Part shown: positions 1 to 7,636 of the stretch, piece by piece
How the letters are laid out: each line of letters starts with the position of its first letter
Position numbering within the stretch: position 1 is the stretch's first letter
Assembly: GCA_030696235.1 (NCBI GenBank)
Contig: JAUYSN010000449.1
Location: forward strand, 1 to 11,588
Direction: 5' to 3'
DNA: 11,588 nt
Source: Sulfuricella sp.
Lineage (GTDB): Bacteria; Pseudomonadota; Gammaproteobacteria; Burkholderiales; Sulfuricellaceae
The notes under the pieces: generated by a model
Told to the model about the DNA's origin: nothing
The model's database searches: none
The model's input: the letters and a program-made list of their open reading frames with translations, nothing else
Program-made: the position numbers and the translations under genes

Positions 1-719
1 AACTTGGAGGTATCCACCGAACGGGCTTCGATACCGACCTTGAGGGTCGCCACCACGGTGGGCTTCTCGAAGAACATGTCGATCAGGTCGAGCTTGCCGT
101 CACGGCCGATCACGTAAACATAGCGGCCGGATGCGGACACGCGGGAGATGTGCACGGCGTAGCCGGTTTTCACGATACCCCAGATCTGCTTGGTGTCGCC
201 GTCGATCAGCGCCACTTCGCCGGTATCGCGTAAGGTCACCGAGAACACGTTCTTCAGGTTGATCTTGCTCATTTGCTTTTTGGGACGATCTGACGGCTGG
301 ACGAACACCTTCCAGCTGTTCATCATGTCTTTCATGCCCCACTCCGGCGGGGTGTCCGGCTTCATCTGGATATAGGTCGATATATCCGAGATTTCCTGCT
401 TGGTCAGGATGTCGTCAAAGTTCACCATACCGCCATCGGTGCCGTAGGCGGTGATTTTCTCCAAGCGACTTTGGCCGAGCTTGATGGTGCCGCCCTCGAC
501 AACCGTGCCGTCAGGCTTCTTGGTTGAAGTCACAGGCTCCAGGTTTTTACCCGTGGCTCCCTTGCGCAAAATGCCGTGGCAACCGGCACAACGCTCGAAA
601 TACACCTTGGCGCTGGCCGCCTTGGCTTCCGGCGACAAGGTCGGCTCATCCGCCGCAGAAGCCACATTGAATACCCCAGCCACAGCTACGGCCAGAGCGG
701 AAACGGTAAATTTCTTCAT
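1..719 (-). CDS. nirS: Cytochrome cd1 nitrite reductase NirS, N-terminal part (cut by window edge)
   Basis: Periplasmic nitrite reductase that reduces nitrite to nitric oxide, the committing step of denitrification. About 239 residues are visible; the family is usually around 550-600, so the C-terminal part of the protein lies off the left edge. Seen: a Sec signal peptide (residues 1-22, cleavage likely after VASA), a class I cytochrome c domain with heme motif CAGCH at 44-48 and candidate axial Met98 in GGMVNF, then the start of the d1-heme propeller with GYAVHISR, where His190 matches the proximal d1 ligand of known NirS proteins. The ATG at 719 is preceded by an AAAGGGG ribosome site. Upstream at 846-859 is an FNR/DNR-type box at a sensible distance for anaerobic activation. 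It is transcribed divergently from napDGH. The identification is very secure; whether the rest of the gene is intact cannot be seen. Confidence 0.96.
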   Translation of the reverse strand, partial: MKKFTVSALAVAVAGVFNVASAADEPTLSPEAKAASAKVYFERCAGCHGILRKGATGKNLEPVTSTKKPDGTVVEGGTIKLGQSRLEKITAYGTDGGMVNFDDILTKQEISDISTYIQMKPDTPPEWGMKDMMNSWKVFVQPSDRPKKQMSKINLKNVFSVTLRDTGEVALIDGDTKQIWGIVKTGYAVHISRVSASGRYVYVIGRDGKLDLIDMFFEKPTVVATLKVGIEARSVDTSK

Positions 720-845
720 CACTTAAACCCCTTTCAGACGAGTAAATATCACACTGCGCTTTCAAATCTGGAAAACACCTAAATATTCAGTACACGTGCG
801 CTTAACACGATGGCCAAATAATCCCCTACTTGAAATATGGCAACC

Positions 846-859
846 TTGACCTATATCAA
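846..859 (-). promoter_or_regulatory. FNR/DNR-type box, likely for nirS
   Basis: The sequence TTGACctatATCAA matches the FNR/ANR/DNR consensus TTGAT-N4-ATCAA with one mismatch. Its centre is at 852.5. If it acts at -41.5 as in class II FNR promoters, nirS transcription would begin near 811. A weak minus-strand -10 (ATTATT, 817-822) fits that position and gives a leader of about 90 bases. Regulation by an FNR/DNR-family protein is inferred from the match and position. Confidence 0.7.
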
Positions 860-898
860 GACTTTCTAATTTTTAGGGGAATCCGCTGCTGCGCCGCT

Positions 899-926
899 TT
901 GACCAGCCCGGCGCTTTCACTATAGA
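899..926 (+). promoter_or_regulatory. Candidate sigma70 promoter facing napD
   Basis: TTGACC (899-904) and TATAGA (921-926) are separated by 16 bases on the plus strand, close to the sigma70 consensus. Transcription would start near 932 and run toward napD, ahead of the FNR-like box at 971-984. A G-plus-C hairpin ending in five T residues (924-953) overlaps the predicted start, so this could be a chance match or part of another signal. Confidence 0.3.
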
Positions 927-970
927 GCAGGGCGGACGCATCCGGCTCTTTTTCGAGAATTTTCTGCTTT

Positions 971-984
971 TTGATTTGTGTCAA
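971..984 (+). promoter_or_regulatory. FNR/DNR-type box, likely for napDGH
   Basis: TTGATttgtGTCAA matches the FNR/DNR consensus with one mismatch in the right half-site. The centre at 977.5 would place a class II transcription start near 1019, about 175 bases before the napD ATG. An AT-rich TTACTA at 1015-1020 lies close to the required -10 position, though slightly late. The two boxes in this gap are 125 bases apart and each lies in the half nearer one gene, which suggests separate anaerobic promoters. Confidence 0.6.
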
Positions 985-1045
985 GGCGATAAAAAAACCT
1001 TGGGCGCAAGCTGATTACTAACAGCTAGAATTTAACCTAGCATGA

Positions 1046-1157
1046 ATTGTCCATTGGAATGCTCACATGTAGGAGCGCCGCCCCCGGCGCGAATGCGCTC
1101 GAAAATCGCGGCGAGGGCGCCGCTCCTACAGCGGTGTTTTGGCTCTACATGGACAAT
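1046..1157. repeat. REP-like palindromic element upstream of napD
   Basis: The inner arms are TGTAGGAGCG (1068-1077) and CGCTCCTACA (1121-1130), a perfect inverted pair enclosing GC-rich palindromic sequence. TGTAGGAGCG-type ends are typical of extragenic palindromes associated with REP-type transposases in proteobacteria. A second, outer inverted pair, ATTGTCCAT (1046-1054) and ATGGACAAT (1149-1157), brackets it. If the napD promoter starts near 1019, the whole element would be transcribed in the napD leader and could fold. Confidence 0.75.
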
Positions 1158-1193
1158 CCGGGTTTAATTTTGTCATTATCGCAAAGGTCAACA

Positions 1194-1442
1194 ATGAACA
1201 TTTCAGGCATCGTGGTTCATGCCAGCCCGGACAAAATCGATAGGGTTCGCGCGCAGCTGGAAAAAATTCCCGGCGTGGAAGTCCATGCCGCCAGCGCCGA
1301 AGGCAAGCTGGTCGTCACCATCGAAAAACCCGGCGACCGGGAAATCACTGACATATTCGATGAAATCGGCAAAACCTCGGGGGTACTCTCCACCGCGATG
1401 GTCTATCACCATTTCGAGCCGGACAGCGCAGAAGCCGCATAG
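1194..1442 (+). CDS. napD: NapD, periplasmic nitrate reductase maturation chaperone
   Basis: An 82-residue cytoplasmic protein of the NapD family, which binds the twin-arginine signal peptide of the nitrate reductase NapA and controls its folding and export. Seen: MNISGIVVHASPD at the start, the region GVEVHAASAEGKLVVTIE, and a tail in which GVLSTAMVYHHFE matches the conserved NapD end. Length is normal for the family. I chose the ATG at 1194 because an AAAGG site lies six bases upstream and the protein then begins like other NapD proteins; an in-frame extension to 1047 would cross a palindromic repeat. It is the first gene of napD-napG-napH, yet napA, its known client, is not here. It may serve a NapA encoded elsewhere; action on the twin-arginine protein NapG is possible but speculative. 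Confidence 0.93.
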   Translation: MNISGIVVHASPDKIDRVRAQLEKIPGVEVHAASAEGKLVVTIEKPGDREITDIFDEIGKTSGVLSTAMVYHHFEPDSAEAA

Positions 1443-1454
1443 CGTCACCCGCAT

Positions 1455-2228
1455 ATGAACGACAGCACAGCAAAACCGCCTGGCGCCAAGCAGCCATCAC
1501 GGCGCCAATTCCTGATCGACATGGCGAAAACCGCCTGCACCGTCGGCCTGATGGGCACGGGCCTGGGACTCTATGCCAAGCAGGCGAAGGCGCTGCCGCC
1601 GCTCGCCATCCGTCCGCCCGGCGCACTATTGGAAGCCGATTTCCAGGGCGCCTGCATCCGTTGCGGCCTGTGCGTGCGCGATTGCCCTTACAATATCCTC
1701 GAACTGGCCAAACCCGAACATAGCGTCGCCACCGGCACGCCCTATTTCGTGGCGCGTAAGCTGCCGTGCGAAATGTGCGAGGACATCCCCTGTGTCAAGG
1801 CCTGCCCCACCGGCGCGCTCGACCACCAGCTCACCGACATCAACAAGTCCAAGATGGGCCTGGCGGTGCTGATCGACCATGAAACCTGCCTCAACTTCCT
1901 CGGCCTGCGCTGCGACGTCTGCTACCGCGTCTGCCCGGTGATCGACAAGGCCATCACGCTGGAACGACTGCACAACGAGCGCACCGGCAAACACACCATG
2001 TTCCTGCCGACGGTGCATTCCGATGCCTGCACCGGCTGCGGCAAGTGCGAACAGGCCTGCGTTCTGGAAGAGGCCGCGATCAAGGTCTTCCCGATCAAGC
2101 TCGCCAAGGGCGAGCTCGGCGGCCACTACCGCCTCGGCTGGGAAGAGAAGAAGAAGGCCGGCAAATCCCTGATCGACGACCAGAACATCATCACCATGCC
2201 GACCCGCCGCCCAGAGGATAACCCATGA
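1455..2228 (+). CDS. napG: NapG, ferredoxin-type periplasmic quinol dehydrogenase subunit
   Basis: A 257-residue periplasmic iron-sulfur protein that, with membrane protein NapH, passes electrons from quinol toward periplasmic reductases. Seen: a twin-arginine signal (SRRQFL, 15-20, then a hydrophobic stretch), and four cysteine clusters for [4Fe-4S] centres: C67/70/73/77, C105/108/113/117, C145/153/156/160 and C192/195/198/202. All 16 expected ligands are present. The start is 12 bases after the napD stop with no clear ribosome site, so translation may be coupled to napD. It overlaps napH by four bases (ATGA). The closely related MauM and NosG proteins share this architecture; NapG is preferred because of the adjacent napD and napH. 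In many betaproteobacteria napA sits between napD and napG; here nothing lies between them. Confidence 0.92.
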   Translation: MNDSTAKPPGAKQPSRRQFLIDMAKTACTVGLMGTGLGLYAKQAKALPPLAIRPPGALLEADFQGACIRCGLCVRDCPYNILELAKPEHSVATGTPYFVARKLPCEMCEDIPCVKACPTGALDHQLTDINKSKMGLAVLIDHETCLNFLGLRCDVCYRVCPVIDKAITLERLHNERTGKHTMFLPTVHSDACTGCGKCEQACVLEEAAIKVFPIKLAKGELGGHYRLGWEEKKKAGKSLIDDQNIITMPTRRPEDNP

Positions 2229-3076
2229 GCGCGCGCACCATCGGCGCCGAAGCGGTTGCCGAGAAGGGCTGGTTCGCCAGCCACAAGTGGCTGATCCTGC
2301 GGCGCATCTCGCAGCTCGCCATTCTCGCCCTTTTCCTGGTCGGGCCGCTCGCCGGCCTGTGGATCGTCAAGGGCAACCTCGCCTACAGCCTGACGCTCAA
2401 CACCCTGCCGCTGGCCGATCCCTACGTGCTGCTGCAATCGCTGCTGGCCGGCCACATCCCGGAAAAAATGGCGCTGATCGGCGTCGCCATCGTGGTGGCG
2501 TTCTACTTCCTGGTCGGGGGGCGCGTCTATTGTTCCTGGGTCTGCCCGGTCAATCCGGTCACCGATGCGGCGGCCTGGCTGCGCGGCCGCTTCGGCATCA
2601 AGGGCGGCGCGCACATCTCGCGCAAGCTGCGCTACTGGGTGCTGGCAATGACGCTGGTACTGGCAGCCAGCACCGCTACCATCGCCTGGGAGCTGATCAA
2701 CCCGGTATCGATGCTCCACCGCGGACTGATTTTCGGCATCGGCATGACCTGGACGATCGTGCTGGCGGTGTTCCTGCTCGACCTGTTCGTCAGCGCCAAC
2801 GCCTGGTGCGGCCACGTCTGCCCGGTCGGTGCGTTCTACAGCCTGCTCGGCAAATGGAGCCCGCTGCGGGTCAGCGCCGCCAAGCGCGAAGCGTGCAACG
2901 ACTGCATGGACTGCTACGCGGTCTGCCCCGAACCGCAGGTGATCAGGCCTGCGCTGAAGGGGGCGAAACGGAATGTCGGCCCGGCCATCCTCTCGCCCAA
3001 CTGCACCAACTGCGGGCGCTGCATCGACGTGTGCTCGAAGGACGTGTTCCGTTTCGGGCTGCGTTCCGCCAAATAA
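2225..3076 (+). CDS. napH: NapH, membrane iron-sulfur quinol dehydrogenase subunit
   Basis: A 283-residue inner-membrane protein thought to oxidise quinol and hand electrons to NapG. Seen: hydrophobic segments near 30-49, 82-98, 137-155 and 168-190; the two family motifs CSWVCP (103-108) and CGHVCP (195-200); and a C-terminal cytoplasmic ferredoxin domain with C224/227/230/234 and C260/263/266/270, both clusters complete. It is translationally coupled to napG by an ATGA overlap. It ends at 3076, directly against the stop codon of the convergent menD, so no napB or napC follows and there is no room for a terminator. In Wolinella, NapGH takes electrons from menaquinol, in E. coli mainly ubiquinol; the neighbouring men genes make menaquinol attractive here. 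NosH is a homologue and is the main alternative name. Confidence 0.9.
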   Translation: MSARTIGAEAVAEKGWFASHKWLILRRISQLAILALFLVGPLAGLWIVKGNLAYSLTLNTLPLADPYVLLQSLLAGHIPEKMALIGVAIVVAFYFLVGGRVYCSWVCPVNPVTDAAAWLRGRFGIKGGAHISRKLRYWVLAMTLVLAASTATIAWELINPVSMLHRGLIFGIGMTWTIVLAVFLLDLFVSANAWCGHVCPVGAFYSLLGKWSPLRVSAAKREACNDCMDCYAVCPEPQVIRPALKGAKRNVGPAILSPNCTNCGRCIDVCSKDVFRFGLRSAK

Positions 3077-4774
3077 TCAGCCGCCCGTCACCGTCGCCCA
3101 ATAGGCCTTGTGGCGGGCGACGCTGACCTCCCGGTCAACCGTTACCTCGATCAGGTCCGGCCCGTCGTGCTCCAGCGCCGCCGCGAGCGCGGCGTCGAAA
3201 TCCTCGCCGGATTCCACCTTCTGGTATTCAAGACCGTACATCCGGGCGGCATGGGAAAAATCCAGCTCGGTCGGCGTCAACCAGGCGCGCTCGAAATCCT
3301 CCAGACCGGCCTGCGGCAAATAGCTGAAAATTCCGCCGCCGCCGTTGTTCAGCACGACAAAGGTGATGTTCATCCCGCGCGCCGCAATCAGGCCGTTCAT
3401 GTCATGGTAGAACGCCAGATCGCCCAGCAGCGCCGCCACCGGCTTGCCCAGCGCGGCAGCCAGACCGAGCGCGGTGGACACATTGCCGTCGATGCCGCTG
3501 GCGCCGCGGTTGCCGACGATCCGCAGCGGCGCTTCGCCTCCCGCGGCGAAACAGTCGAGATCGCGGATCGCCATGGAATTGCCGCTGAACAGGCAGCCTC
3601 CCGCAAGCCGGCGTGTAAGCGACGCGACCACCTCGGCCTCGATCGGCTTCCCGGCCGCATCCGCCAGCTCGCCGGCGCGGCGCTCCTGCGCGGCGAAACT
3701 CTCCAGCCATTCAGCCGGCGCGGGCAGCGGCCGCGCCGCAGCCAGGGCCGAGCAGACCGCTGCGGGATCGGCGCGCAAAATATGGGTAGTTAGATGCAGC
3801 GGATCGGGCCAGCGCCCGTGGGCCTCCACCAGGAAATGCGTCGCCGCCGTGCAGGCGGCCAGGTAGCCATGCAACTGTCTGGACACCGGCATCGCGCCGA
3901 AGCGCAGCACCCACTCCGGACTATGGGTTTCGGTAAAGTTGGTGCGTCGCAGGAAGGCGTCGTAGCGGCCAAGGATGCGGCTGCGGTCATGCGCGCCGTA
4001 GCGCAGATTGGACAGCGGATCGGCCAGCACCGGGCAGGCCAGTTGCTCGGCGAGTTGCGCCAGCGTAGCGGGGAAGCCGTCCCCATAATTACCCTCACCG
4101 CATATGATCAGCCCCGGCCTGCCGGACAGCTTTGTTGCCCAACGGGCGATTTCATCCGATGGCGGCAGCATGGCCGGGTAGCTTACTGCCTTGGGTATGG
4201 CTGCAACTTCATATTCCGGCAAAGCGCCCGAAGGCACCAGAGGCTCGCGCAGCGGCACGTTGATGTGCACCGGGCCGGGCAGCGGCCAGCGGCTTTGGTC
4301 CACCGCGCGAGCAGCCAGCCAGCCCAGATTTTGCAGCGCGGCCGCCATCGTTTCCGCCGGCGGCAACTCGTGACTGGCGCGCACCTGGCCGCCGAACAGT
4401 TTGACCTGGTCGATGGCCTGATTGGCGCCGCAGTCGCGCAGTTCGGGTGGTCGGTCGGCGGTCAGCAGAATCAATGGGATCAAGCCGTGATTGGCCTCGA
4501 TCACCGCAGGAAACCAGTTGGCCGGCGCCGAGCCGGAAGTGCAGATGAGTACGGCCGGGCGGCGGTCGGCTTTGGACAGGCCGAGCGCAAAAAAACCCGC
4601 GCTGCGTTCATCCACCTGTATCCAGGTGCGCAGGCGGGGATGGCGCAGGCAAGCCAGCGCCAGCGGTGTCGAGCGCGAGCCGGGGGAAATCACGGCATGC
4701 CCCACTCCCGCCGCAGCCAAGCCATCCACCAGCGCCATCGCCCAGCGCAGGTTGGCAGAGGCGACGTCGCTCAC
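3077..4774 (-). CDS. menD: MenD, SEPHCHC synthase (menaquinone biosynthesis)
   Basis: A thiamine-diphosphate enzyme that joins 2-oxoglutarate, after decarboxylation, to isochorismate to give SEPHCHC, the second step of the classical menaquinone pathway. With the GTG at 4774 the protein is 565 residues, close to E. coli MenD (556). Seen: SPGSRSTPL (30-38), VDERSAGFFALG with the catalytic Glu56, LLTADRPPELRDCGANQAI (103-121), GNRGASGIDG (421-430), and the cofactor motif from GDLAFYHDMN to NNGGGGIFS (451-484). The GTG start overlaps the menF stop as GTGA and is preceded by GGAGG at six bases. A longer in-frame start at 4903 lies inside menF and would add 43 unrelated residues, so it is rejected. 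Coupling to menF makes sense because MenF supplies its substrate. The 3' end abuts napH with no gap. Confidence 0.96.
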   Translation of the reverse strand: MSDVASANLRWAMALVDGLAAAGVGHAVISPGSRSTPLALACLRHPRLRTWIQVDERSAGFFALGLSKADRRPAVLICTSGSAPANWFPAVIEANHGLIPLILLTADRPPELRDCGANQAIDQVKLFGGQVRASHELPPAETMAAALQNLGWLAARAVDQSRWPLPGPVHINVPLREPLVPSGALPEYEVAAIPKAVSYPAMLPPSDEIARWATKLSGRPGLIICGEGNYGDGFPATLAQLAEQLACPVLADPLSNLRYGAHDRSRILGRYDAFLRRTNFTETHSPEWVLRFGAMPVSRQLHGYLAACTAATHFLVEAHGRWPDPLHLTTHILRADPAAVCSALAAARPLPAPAEWLESFAAQERRAGELADAAGKPIEAEVVASLTRRLAGGCLFSGNSMAIRDLDCFAAGGEAPLRIVGNRGASGIDGNVSTALGLAAALGKPVAALLGDLAFYHDMNGLIAARGMNITFVVLNNGGGGIFSYLPQAGLEDFERAWLTPTELDFSHAARMYGLEYQKVESGEDFDAALAAALEHDGPDLIEVTVDREVSVARHKAYWATVTGG

Positions 4775-6135
4775 GCCTGCCCTCCGAGCACACGCAGCAT
4801 GGCATTGAGCTTGGCCTCGGTTTCTTCCAGTTCGGTGCGGGGATCGGAAGCGGCGACGATGCCCGCGCCGGCATACAACTCGGCCTCGTTGCCGTCCAGC
4901 CAAGCGCAGCGCAACGCCACCGCGAACTCGCCGTCACCGTCGAACCCGATCCAGCCGGTAGCGCCGCTGTACCAGCCGCTCCGCGTTTCGCCGTGGCGCG
5001 CCAGCCAGTCCAGCGCGCGCCGGGCGGGAGCGCCGCCTATCGCCGGCGTCGGATGAAGTCGCTCGACCAGATTCAACAGGCTCACACCGGGCTCGGCAGT
5101 GCCCCGGATCACGCTGCGCAGGTGACGCAGTTCCTGCAGCTCGAACACCTTCGGACGGGCAGGAATTTGCAGGAATCCGCATACCGGCTCAAGGGCGCGG
5201 ACAATCGCGTTCACCACCAGGCGGTGCTCGTGCAGGCTTTTTTCGTCGTCCAGCCGCCCGGACTGCCAGTCGGTGCCCGCCAGTGCATCGCTCACCACTT
5301 GCCCGGCGGCAAGCGATACCAGCGACTCCGGCGTGGCTCCGAGCAACACGCCGCCTTTGGAGAAAAAATGGGTGAAATGAATGCAGCCGGGATAGCGCGC
5401 CGCCAGCGCCGCCATCAGCGCAGCGGGAATAAACGGCTGCGTCGAACGGATGCGGATGCTGCGCGCAAGCACCACCTTATCGAGTTCGCCGGCACGGATA
5501 TCCGTCACTGCGCACGCCACCCGTGCGAGCCAGACATCGTCGTCGGGTTGGCTGGAAAGCCGCTGCAGAAAAACGCTAGCTGGAGGGGGCGCGTCTCGAT
5601 CCAAGGCCGCCACCACCTCGCCAGCCAGCGCCAGCCAGCCGGCCAGCACCGTATGCGGAGGGCCGCTCCGGTCGCAGGTGAAGGTCATGGCGCAGACTTC
5701 TTCGTGCCGCTGCACCAGCAGGGTCGGGATCGTCAGACGTGAATTAGGCAGCGCTTCGCCCGCCCCTTCCTGACCGAAGGCAAAGCCGGCCAGAGCGGCC
5801 GGCTGGAATCCCTGGGAACCGAGACTATCCGCATCCACCGCCTGCCAAAGGCGGCGATATTCAGCAAAGGCGGCATCCAGGGCGCGGAAGCGGCCTTCGC
5901 CTTGCGCCTCGACGCTGGCCGCCACGCCCAAGCCGAGCAGGAACCGGCCGTCCGCAGGCCGGGCCCAGTAGCTGCAATCGTGCAAGCCTTCAGGCAACCG
6001 GTCGAAGGCCAGTTCCGGTGTCGCCAGCGTCAGGCTCAACAATCCGCCGCTCCCGCCATGCTGGCGCAGCAGGCTGCCGAGGCGCGTTTCCAGGGCTTGC
6101 AGCAAGGAAGGATAGCGGTGTGCCGGTTGTGCCAT
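4771..6135 (-). CDS. menF: MenF, isochorismate synthase
   Basis: A 454-residue chorismate-binding enzyme converting chorismate to isochorismate, which enters menaquinone synthesis through MenD. Seen: the C-terminal chorismate-binding domain (about 200-450) with general base Lys220 in ELDKVVLAR, Glu270 in LLGATPES matching the general acid, ALAGT (284-288), HEHRLVVNAI (302-311), HPTPAIGGAP (361-370) and AGAGIVAASDPRTELEETEA at 422-441, which carries metal-binding acids. The N-terminal third is poorly conserved, as usual. Isochorismate synthases for siderophores (EntC type) are similar, but the four-base overlap with menD and the lack of siderophore genes favour MenF. The ATG at 6135 has only AT-rich sequence and no clear ribosome site upstream; a 19-base-arm palindrome ends about 28 bases before it. 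It is 169 bases from menE. Confidence 0.94.
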   Translation of the reverse strand: MAQPAHRYPSLLQALETRLGSLLRQHGGSGGLLSLTLATPELAFDRLPEGLHDCSYWARPADGRFLLGLGVAASVEAQGEGRFRALDAAFAEYRRLWQAVDADSLGSQGFQPAALAGFAFGQEGAGEALPNSRLTIPTLLVQRHEEVCAMTFTCDRSGPPHTVLAGWLALAGEVVAALDRDAPPPASVFLQRLSSQPDDDVWLARVACAVTDIRAGELDKVVLARSIRIRSTQPFIPAALMAALAARYPGCIHFTHFFSKGGVLLGATPESLVSLAAGQVVSDALAGTDWQSGRLDDEKSLHEHRLVVNAIVRALEPVCGFLQIPARPKVFELQELRHLRSVIRGTAEPGVSLLNLVERLHPTPAIGGAPARRALDWLARHGETRSGWYSGATGWIGFDGDGEFAVALRCAWLDGNEAELYAGAGIVAASDPRTELEETEAKLNAMLRVLGGQA

Positions 6136-6163
6136 GATTTTTTTATTCTAAAAAAGCGATTGA

Positions 6164-6281
6164 ACCGCAAAGGACGCAAAGGAACGCGAAGGAACGCGAA
6201 GGAATTCCAAGACTTAAACAACTTAATCTGTTTATCAGAACGGTGATGCATTACCTTGCGAACCTTTGCGTCCTTTGCGGT
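6164..6281. repeat. Palindromic repeat element between menE and menF
   Basis: Two perfect 19-base inverted arms, ACCGCAAAGGACGCAAAGG at 6164-6182 and its complement at 6263-6281, surround an AT-richer centre. Inside the left arm two tandem copies of GGAACGCGAA (6181-6200) follow, and the right arm has a matching degenerate CCTTGCGAA (6254-6262). Elements built on this CCGCAAAGG motif recur in intergenic gaps of many proteobacteria; I do not know an accepted family name. It separates the menE stop from the menF start, and could act as an mRNA processing or stability element. Confidence 0.8.
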
Positions 6282-6304
6282 GAAATGCCGTTTCCAAGAT
6301 CATT

Positions 6305-7630
6305 CTACTCCAACTTTCGCCTGACTAAATCGCGCAGCGCCTGCCTATCCAGCTTGCCTAGCGCATTGCAGGGCAGCGCGGGGAGGCGGACAAAGCGTCG
6401 CGGACGCATTGCACCGGTCAACTCGTTGCGGCACCAGTTTTCCAGTGCTTCGTCGTCCGCTTCGGCAACCACGGCCGCCACCAGAAAGTCGCCCCAGACA
6501 TCATCCGCCACCGAGGTCAGCGCGGCATCCGCGACGCCCTCGCAGCGCTTCAGCACCTCCTCCACTTGCTGCGGATGAACATTGGTTCCGCCGCTCACCA
6601 GCATGTCGTCATGGCGGCCCAGCACGGTCAGGTTGCCCTGTGCGTCGACACAACCCAGATCGCCGCTGGTAAACCAGCCCTGATCGAGCCCCAGCCCCAT
6701 TTGCCGCTGGGGACTGGCATAACCCGCCATGACTGCAGCCCCGCGGATACGGATGCGGCCGATGCCGGACGTAGGCTGCCCATCCTCGCCCACCACTTCC
6801 ACCTCTAACCCCGGCAAGGGCGAACCGACTTGGCCGGGTGCCCAGCCTTGCGGCATATCGCAGAGGGTCGCCACCTGGGAGCCGGTCTCGGACATGCCAT
6901 AGCTGGCGCATACCGGCCAGCCTGCATCGCGGGCACGTTCCGCCAGCGCGGCGGACAGCGGCCCGCCGCCGATCAGCGCAACCTTGAGCGCAGGGGGCGG
7001 GGAATCGCGGCATATATCCAGCAGCCGGGCCAGCATCGCCGGCACCAGGGAAATATGGGTAATGCGGTATTTTTCCAGGTCATTCCAGACCTGCTGCGGG
7101 TCGAAGCCCTCATGCAGCACCACCGCCGCGCCGGCCTCGGCGCAACGGTAGAGGATCGCCATGCCGCCGATGTGGTAGAGCGGCAGACAGGCCAGCCAGG
7201 CATCCCCCGCTTGCAGCGGCAGGCGGCTGCGCGAGGCCAGCCCCCCGGCCTGCAAATTCGCACCGCTCAGCATCACGGCTTTCGGCTCTCCCTGGGTACC
7301 GCTGGTCGCGACGAACAATTCGATTCCATCCGCTACCGGCCCGCCAGCTGCTTGCAGCAACACCTCGCGCCGCTGCGGAGGAAGCGCGGGATTAAGCGGA
7401 AAAATGGCACGGCCAAGCCGGGAAGCGGCATGGGCGGACAGTGCCACCTCGGCCATCGACGCGGCTTGCAATGCCAGCACGGCTCCCTGCGTGCACTCAA
7501 GCTGTGGTGCCAGGGTATGCGCGTGATCGAGTAGTTGACGGTAGCTCAGGGTTTCGTCAGGCATGATCACCGCTACCGCGTCGGGGCGGGCGGCTGCCAC
7601 TCGATTGACCCAGGAAGCGAGCAGGTTCAA
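6305..7630 (-). CDS. menE: MenE, o-succinylbenzoate-CoA ligase
   Basis: An adenylate-forming ligase that activates o-succinylbenzoate to its CoA thioester in menaquinone synthesis. It has 441 residues, like E. coli MenE (451). Seen: the phosphate-binding loop ATSGTQGEPK (108-117), LPLYHIGG (149-156), YGMSETG (244-250), TSGDLG (321-326), GRHDDMLVSGG (338-348) and the catalytic C-terminal lysine Lys426 in NALGKLDR. These are general to the superfamily; the short length, LPLYHIGG and the men neighbours specify MenE. The likely start is TTG at 7630: the ubiE stop lies in the same frame nine bases upstream, so nothing longer is possible, and the next in-frame candidate, GTG at residue 11, would remove conserved N-terminal sequence. 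No good ribosome site is visible; the six-base gap from ubiE suggests coupled translation. Confidence 0.92.
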   Translation of the reverse strand: MNLLASWVNRVAAARPDAVAVIMPDETLSYRQLLDHAHTLAPQLECTQGAVLALQAASMAEVALSAHAASRLGRAIFPLNPALPPQRREVLLQAAGGPVADGIELFVATSGTQGEPKAVMLSGANLQAGGLASRSRLPLQAGDAWLACLPLYHIGGMAILYRCAEAGAAVVLHEGFDPQQVWNDLEKYRITHISLVPAMLARLLDICRDSPPPALKVALIGGGPLSAALAERARDAGWPVCASYGMSETGSQVATLCDMPQGWAPGQVGSPLPGLEVEVVGEDGQPTSGIGRIRIRGAAVMAGYASPQRQMGLGLDQGWFTSGDLGCVDAQGNLTVLGRHDDMLVSGGTNVHPQQVEEVLKRCEGVADAALTSVADDVWGDFLVAAVVAEADDEALENWCRNELTGAMRPRRFVRLPALPCNALGKLDRQALRDLVRRKLE

Positions 7631-7636
7631 GGTGGT

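Larger units (their letters stand above)
720..1193. other. Divergent nirS-napD intergenic regulatory region
   Basis: This 474-base gap separates two divergent denitrification genes. It contains two FNR/DNR-like dyads (846-859 and 971-984), a sigma70-like promoter candidate (899-926, plus strand) and a REP-like palindrome (1046-1157). I see no convincing protein gene in it. The open frame that extends napD leftward to 1047 runs through the palindrome and has no ribosome site, so I do not regard it as coding. Confidence 0.7.

Noticed and set aside
924..953. Hairpin followed by five T residues as an intrinsic terminator
   Set aside because: The outer stem is only five base pairs with an imperfect interior, and no plus-strand gene lies upstream to be terminated.
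1047..1193. N-terminal extension of NapD, starting at 1047
   Set aside because: It reads through the REP-like palindrome, has no ribosome site, and would add 49 residues to a family that is normally about 80-90 long.
1443..1454. Remnant of napA between napD and napG
   Set aside because: Only 12 bases separate the genes; no molybdopterin-protein sequence remains there.
2126..2815. Minus-strand open frame of about 229 codons opposite napG/napH
   Set aside because: It is antisense to well-supported iron-sulfur proteins and has shadow-like composition (Gln, Asp, Arg, His rich).
4775..4903. 43-residue N-terminal extension of MenD
   Set aside because: It lies within the menF coding region in another frame, is arginine-rich and unlike MenD; the GTG at 4774 has a good GGAGG site and gives the normal family length.
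3794..5056. Long plus-strand open frame of about 420 codons opposite menD/menF
   Set aside because: It is the antisense shadow of two clearly recognised genes in GC-rich DNA, rich in Arg, Gln and Ala, and matches no family I know.
6164..6281. CRISPR array from repeated GCAAAGG/GCGAAGG units
   Set aside because: Repeat units are only about 9-10 bases, contiguous and arranged as inverted arms; there are no regular spacers and no cas genes.
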